DNA from: Neisseriaceae bacterium JH1-16
Lineage (GTDB): Bacteria > Pseudomonadota > Gammaproteobacteria > Burkholderiales > Chromobacteriaceae
Direction: 5' to 3'
Length of the DNA: 64,000 nt
Assembly: GCA_025989215.1 (NCBI GenBank)
Contig: JAPDNP010000005.1
Coordinates: forward strand, 45,275-109,274
In this document: positions 60,725 to 64,000 of the stretch, piece by piece
Layout: every line of letters starts with the position of its first letter
Numbering within the stretch: position 1 is the first letter of the stretch
Translations under genes and position numbers: made by a program
Notes under the pieces: generated by a model
What the model was told of the DNA's origin: nothing
The model's input: the letters and a program-made list of their open reading frames with translations, nothing else
The model's database searches: none

Positions 60725-61396
60725 ATGATCACCCTGTACGGCGCCGCGCTGTCCCCCTACTACAACAAGGTCAAGATCGCCCTGCTCGAAAAGGGCGTGA
60801 ATTTCCAGGAAGTGTTCACCCCGCCGTCGCAGGCGCCCGAGCTGCTGGCCAAGAGCCCGATGGGCCGCATCCCCTATGTCGAGATCAACGGCAGCCCCTT
60901 GGCCGAATCGACGGTGATCCTCGAGTGGCTAGAGGACGCCTACCCGACCACCGCACTATTGCCGCCGACCCCGCTCGGCCGCGCCCACGCGCGCGAACTG
61001 ACCGCGCTGTTCGAGCACTATCTGTTCGAACCCGCCTTCCTGCTGATCCGCCATCTGATCTGGGGCACCCCGCTCAGCGACGCCCAGCGCGACCAGGTGC
61101 TGGTCGACATGCAACAGGGCCTCGCCGCCGTGCTGCGGCGCGCCAAACTGGCCCCGTGGCTGACCGGCGACGGCTTCACCTTCGCCGATATCAGCGCTGC
61201 CGCAATGCTGCCGGCCATCGCCGAGTCGACGCGCGCGCTGTGCGGCGAGAGCTTCATCGACCAGTCGCCGCAGCTCACCGCGCTGTACCAGCAGTTGGCC
61301 GAACGCCCCAGTGTGGCGCGCTGCTGGGCCGACCGTGGCGACGCCTTCGAACGCTTCCGCCGCTGGCGCCAGATGCAGGCGCAGACCGCCGACTGA
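60725..61396 (+). CDS. Glutathione S-transferase family protein
   Basis: 223 residues. N-terminal thioredoxin-like domain with MITLYGAALSPYYNKVKIAL, the cis-Pro in GRIPYVEINGSPLAESTVI and the Glu-Ser glutathione contact (AES). The C-terminal helical domain has the N-capping box GFTFADISAAAMLP. A role in detoxification or reductive metabolism is likely; substrate unknown. Two TTGGCCGAA copies lie inside (60899, 61295), both encoding LAE. Confidence 0.88.
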   Translation: MITLYGAALSPYYNKVKIALLEKGVNFQEVFTPPSQAPELLAKSPMGRIPYVEINGSPLAESTVILEWLEDAYPTTALLPPTPLGRAHARELTALFEHYLFEPAFLLIRHLIWGTPLSDAQRDQVLVDMQQGLAAVLRRAKLAPWLTGDGFTFADISAAAMLPAIAESTRALCGESFIDQSPQLTALYQQLAERPSVARCWADRGDAFERFRRWRQMQAQTAD

Positions 61397-61414
61397 GCCG
61401 CCGCACCGGCCTTA

Positions 61415-61440
61415 CGACACCCCGCCCCGGCGGGGTGTCG
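61415..61440 (+). terminator. Hairpin after the glutathione transferase gene
   Basis: CGACACCCCGCC and GGCGGGGTGTCG, 12 bp perfect with a minimal loop, followed by GCGTTTTC. Confidence 0.8.
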
Positions 61441-61570
61441 GCGTTTTCAAGCCATTGGCACGACAATCGTCTTGAAATAATGGCAAATGCATCAAATTAG
61501 TTCGTTCCTCAATCAAGATGGCTGCGCCGACCTACCGTTCACGGCACGTCGCTCAGCCCCCCGAAACGAC

Positions 61571-62554
61571 ATGATGCGATTCTCCCGCCGGCTCGCCCCG
61601 GCCCTCACCCTTGCCGCCGCGCTGCTGGGCACGGCCTCCACTAGCCATGCCGAGCCGGTCGCTCAGGCCCGCACCCAGGCGCCCGGTTTCTACCGGATGG
61701 CGCTGGGCGATCTCGAAGTGACCGCGTTGTACGACGGCTATGTCGACCTCGACCAGAAGCTGCTCAAGGGCATCGCCGCCAAGGATCTGCAGACGCTGTT
61801 TGCGCGCAGCTTCATCGATGGCCAGCGCGGCGTACAGACCGCCGTCAACGGCTACCTGATCAACACCGGCAAGCAGCTGGTGCTGATCGATACCGGCGCG
61901 GCGCAGTGCTTCGGCCCGACGCTGGGACGGCTTTCGGCCAACCTGGCCGCCGCCGGCTACAAGCCGGAACAGGTCGACACCGTGCTGCTGACCCACCTGC
62001 ACCCGGACCACGCCTGCGGCATCGCCAGCGCCGACGGCAAGCCGGCCTTCCCCAACGCCACGGTGCGCGTCGCCCAAACCGAAGCCGACTACTGGCTAGA
62101 CGAGCAACGCGCCGCCCGCGCTCCGCAGGCCGAGCAGGGCCTGTTCAAGATGGCGCGCGAGGCGGTGGCCCCGTACCGCGCCGCCGGCCGCTTCAAGACC
62201 TACCAGGCCGGCGAGACGCTGCTGCCCGGTGTCGAAGTGGTGCCGACCCCGGGACACACCCCCGGTCACGCTGGCTACCTGTTCGGCTCCCGCGACCAGC
62301 GCCTGCTGGTCTGGGGCGACCTGATGCACAGCCATTCGGTGCAGTTCCGCCGCCCCGAGGTGTCGATGGAATTCGACGTCGACCAGGCGCGCGCCATTGC
62401 TTCGCGCAAGCGGGTACTGGCCGAGGCCGCTCGCGACAAGCTGTGGATCGCCGGAGCGCACCTGCCGTTCCCCGGCATCGGCCATGTGGTGGCCGAGCGG
62501 CCAGGCTACCGCTGGGTGCCGGCCGAATACGGCCCGCTGCGCAGCGATCGCTAA
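61571..62554 (+). CDS. Secreted metallo-beta-lactamase-fold hydrolase
   Basis: 327 residues from ATG 61571 (a second ATG follows). Signal peptide ending near STSHA. Zinc ligands: THLHPDHACG (HxHxDH), TPGHTPGHAGYL, LVWGDLMHSHS and AGAHLPFPG. It belongs to the periplasmic AHL-lactonase/alkylsulfatase-like side of the MBL superfamily; the substrate is not evident. A longer frame from 61487 lacks a signal-peptide logic. It is monocistronic with a strong terminator. Confidence 0.86.
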   Translation: MMRFSRRLAPALTLAAALLGTASTSHAEPVAQARTQAPGFYRMALGDLEVTALYDGYVDLDQKLLKGIAAKDLQTLFARSFIDGQRGVQTAVNGYLINTGKQLVLIDTGAAQCFGPTLGRLSANLAAAGYKPEQVDTVLLTHLHPDHACGIASADGKPAFPNATVRVAQTEADYWLDEQRAARAPQAEQGLFKMAREAVAPYRAAGRFKTYQAGETLLPGVEVVPTPGHTPGHAGYLFGSRDQRLLVWGDLMHSHSVQFRRPEVSMEFDVDQARAIASRKRVLAEAARDKLWIAGAHLPFPGIGHVVAERPGYRWVPAEYGPLRSDR

Positions 62555-62580
62555 GCCGATCCAGACCGAGCCGCAACGAA

Positions 62581-62610
62581 AACACCCCGCCGAGGCGGGG
62601 TGTTCTTTTT
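62581..62610 (+). terminator. Intrinsic terminator after the MBL-fold gene
   Basis: AACACCCCGCC and GGCGGGGTGTT, 11 bp, followed by CTTTTT. It stands between convergent genes. Confidence 0.92.
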
Positions 62611-62643
62611 GGTGCGACCGTCAGGCCATCATTATCAGCTCGC

Positions 62644-64000
62644 TTAGCCGCTGTTGCGCAGGCCGGCGGCGATGCCGTTGATGGTCAGGTGGATCGCACA
62701 CAGCGCCTCGGCGTCGTTGGCGTCCGCGCGCAGGCGACGCAACAGCTCGACCTGCAGCAGGTTCAGCGTGTTCAGGTACGGCAGCCGGATCGCCAGGCTG
62801 CGCGCCAGCGACGGATTGTCCTGCAGCAGACGGGTCTGGCCGGTGATCGCGAACAGCGCGTTCTGCGTCTGGTTCCACTCGGCCTCGATCGCGCCGAACA
62901 GCCGTTCGGCCAGGGCCTGGTCGGACACCAGCGTGGCGTAGCGGCGCGCGATCGCGAGGTCTGCCTTGGCCATCACCTGCTCCATATTCGACAGCACCAC
63001 CTTGAAGAACGGCGAGCTGCGATACAGGCTCTGCAGGCGTGCCAGACCGGTGTCGCCGTGGCGGGCCAGGTAGGCGCTCACCGCCGCGCCGAAGCCGAAC
63101 CAGCCCGGCAGCATCAGCCGCGCCTGCGACCAGGAGAACACCCACGGGATCGCGCGCAGATCCTTGATCGAGGTCAGGCTCTTGCGCGAGGCCGGGCGGC
63201 TACCGATGTTGAGCTTGGCAATCTCGGCGATCGGGCACGCCTCCATGAAGTACTGCATGAAGCCGTCGGTCTCGACCAGCGCGCGGTAGGCGGCGAACGC
63301 ATCGCCGGACAGCTCGGCGAATACCGGCTCGTCGGTCTCGCCGTGCGCTGCCCCGGTCAGGCTGGCCTCCAGCGTGGCGGCGACCAGCGCCTCCAGGTTG
63401 CGTGCGCCGTTCAGCGTGTCGGCGTACTTCGACGCGATCACTTCGCCCTGCTCGGTGATGCGGATGCGCCCGGCGACGCTACCTGCCGGCTGCGCCATGA
63501 TCGCCTCGTAGGACGGGCCGCCGCCGCGGCCAACCGAGCCGCCGCGGCCGTGGAACAGCTGCAGCTTGACGCCGGCGCGGGCGAAGCTCTGCACCAGGCG
63601 CTTCTCGGCCTGCACCAACTCCCACTGGCTGGTCAGATAACCGCCGTCCTTGTTGCTGTCCGAGTAGCCAAGCATCACCTCCTGCAGATCGCCGCGGCTT
63701 TGCAGCAGCTGGCGGTACCACGGCAGCGCGAACAGCGCGTCGATCACCACGGTGGCGTTCTGCAGATCGCCGATGGTCTCGAACAGCGGCACCAGGTTCA
63801 GGCGCGCGCGCGGCGTGCCGTTCTCCAGCCGGATCAGGCCGGTTTCCTTGCACAGCAACGCCAGCGCCAGGATGTCACTGACCGTCGCGCAGTTGGAGAT
63901 GATGCTCTGGCTGATCGCGCCCTCGCCGTACACATCCTTGATGCGATTGGCCTCGCGGAAGATCGCCAGCTCCTTCTCGGTGTCGGCGCTGTAGCTCAGG
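62644..64000 (-). CDS. ppc: Phosphoenolpyruvate carboxylase, C-terminal part (partial at right edge)
   Basis: About 452 codons; the gene continues beyond the window. It makes oxaloacetate from PEP and bicarbonate. Conserved blocks: MLGYSDSNKDGGYLTSQWEL, the catalytic FHGRGGSVGRGGGPSYEAI, ITEQGEVIASKYAD, RAIPWVFSWSQARLMLPGW and the C-terminal LTINGIAAGLRNSG with the Asn-Ser-Gly end expected of this enzyme. Reads without interruption to the edge. Confidence 0.96.
   Translation of the reverse strand, partial: LSYSADTEKELAIFREANRIKDVYGEGAISQSIISNCATVSDILALALLCKETGLIRLENGTPRARLNLVPLFETIGDLQNATVVIDALFALPWYRQLLQSRGDLQEVMLGYSDSNKDGGYLTSQWELVQAEKRLVQSFARAGVKLQLFHGRGGSVGRGGGPSYEAIMAQPAGSVAGRIRITEQGEVIASKYADTLNGARNLEALVAATLEASLTGAAHGETDEPVFAELSGDAFAAYRALVETDGFMQYFMEACPIAEIAKLNIGSRPASRKSLTSIKDLRAIPWVFSWSQARLMLPGWFGFGAAVSAYLARHGDTGLARLQSLYRSSPFFKVVLSNMEQVMAKADLAIARRYATLVSDQALAERLFGAIEAEWNQTQNALFAITGQTRLLQDNPSLARSLAIRLPYLNTLNLLQVELLRRLRADANDAEALCAIHLTINGIAAGLRNSG

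Larger units (their letters stand above)
3787..61941. repeat. Uptake-sequence-like 9-mer TTGGCCGAA, 35 dispersed copies
   Basis: Start positions of TTGGCCGAA or its complement TTCGGCCAA: 3787, 4494, 5737, 8547, 9062, 9131, 13734, 14915, 16272, 18677, 19508, 19790, 22513, 25355, 29540, 30883, 31233, 31276, 31661, 35941, 37316, 38873, 40764, 43382, 44937, 44949, 48854, 51672, 53147, 53180, 57806, 58172, 60899, 61295, 61933. About a third extend to AGGTTGGCCGAA (or GGGTT). Roughly 0.4-0.5 copies would be expected by chance in 64 kb on both strands. In coding DNA most copies are read as TTG-GCC-GAA (Leu-Ala-Glu). Two inverted pairs form hairpins (44933-44961, 53147-53188). The pattern resembles DNA uptake sequences of Neisseriaceae and Pasteurellaceae, with a different motif. 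The count was made by eye and may miss a few. Confidence 0.85.

Noticed and set aside
3787-61941. TTGGCCGAA as a mere by-product of codon use
   Set aside because: About 15 copies are intergenic, two pairs form stems, and the Leu codon TTG is otherwise uncommon in these genes.
1-64000. CRISPR arrays, tRNA or rRNA genes, complete insertion sequences, prophage genes
   Set aside because: No regularly spaced repeats, no cloverleaf-like or rRNA-like sequence, and no transposase, integrase or phage structural frames were recognised.

Overview
The window looks like chromosomal DNA of a high-G+C, naturally transformable betaproteobacterium. The order Neisseriales (Chromobacteriaceae-like) fits best. 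The grounds are a System II cytochrome c maturation pair (ResB/CcsB-type) beside a cytochrome c4 gene and engB, an Entner-Doudoroff block under a HexR regulator, the argH/algZ-type divergent pair, and a dense family of uptake-sequence-like 9-mers (TTGGCCGAA). The genus was not determined, and no rRNA, tRNA or CRISPR was seen.

Layout. 1-3134: 5' part of a very large repetitive autotransporter-type adhesin (minus strand, runs off the left edge). 3437-4787: azlCD amino-acid exporter and a small membrane protein. 5107-8519: two-component pair (REC-AraC regulator plus 7TM hybrid kinase). 8594-10966: AraC regulator, MarC-family membrane protein and a PCu(A)C copper chaperone, with a MITE-like repeat between the first two. 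10967-18116: a metal-transport block. A leader of roughly 880 nt with several small ORFs precedes an NRAMP-related transporter, followed by an HflK/HflC-like SPFH pair, a second NRAMP-like gene and a TerC-family exporter. 18368-24221: SelT/W/H-like protein, dinB, an AlgZ-like kinase without its regulator, argH and a DppA-like binding protein. 24383-30811: two consecutive CSS-EAL phosphodiesterases, a DeoR/GlpR repressor and an RNase II-family enzyme. 30812-31765: a 950-bp non-coding region with inverted repeats and two DnaA boxes. 31766-39189: eda-edd divergent from zwf-pgl-hexR-pgi, with two HexR operators in the divergent promoter region. 39428-44742: YehS-like protein, ATL and MBL-fold pair, GIY-YIG protein, amine oxidase and LysR regulator, with two more copies of the repeat. 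44971-49751: cytochrome c maturation, cytochrome c4 and engB. 49977-52082: rlpA, trmL, comF. 52139-59649: biotin genes bioB, bioF, bioH and bioC, interrupted by a GAF-GGDEF-EAL protein and a methyltransferase. 59697-62554: patatin-like lipoprotein, glutathione transferase and a secreted MBL-fold enzyme. 62644-64000: C-terminal part of PEP carboxylase.

How the genes work together. HexR, encoded inside the zwf operon, probably controls both arms of the Entner-Doudoroff pathway through the boxes at 34284 and 34433. BioC and BioH open and close the pimeloyl-ACP part of biotin synthesis, and BioF and BioB act later; bioA and bioD are not in the window. The SPFH, NRAMP and TerC genes are tightly packed (ATGA overlaps or short gaps) and look like one divalent-metal unit. 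The long leader in front of it, with proline-containing small ORFs and terminator-like hairpins, is the most interesting regulatory region here.

The most striking global signal is the 9-mer TTGGCCGAA. I counted 35 copies by eye, far more than chance predicts. They lie in genes, where they usually encode Leu-Ala-Glu, and in inverted pairs that form transcription-terminator stems. This is the behaviour of a DNA uptake sequence, but with a sequence I do not recognise from any described dialect.
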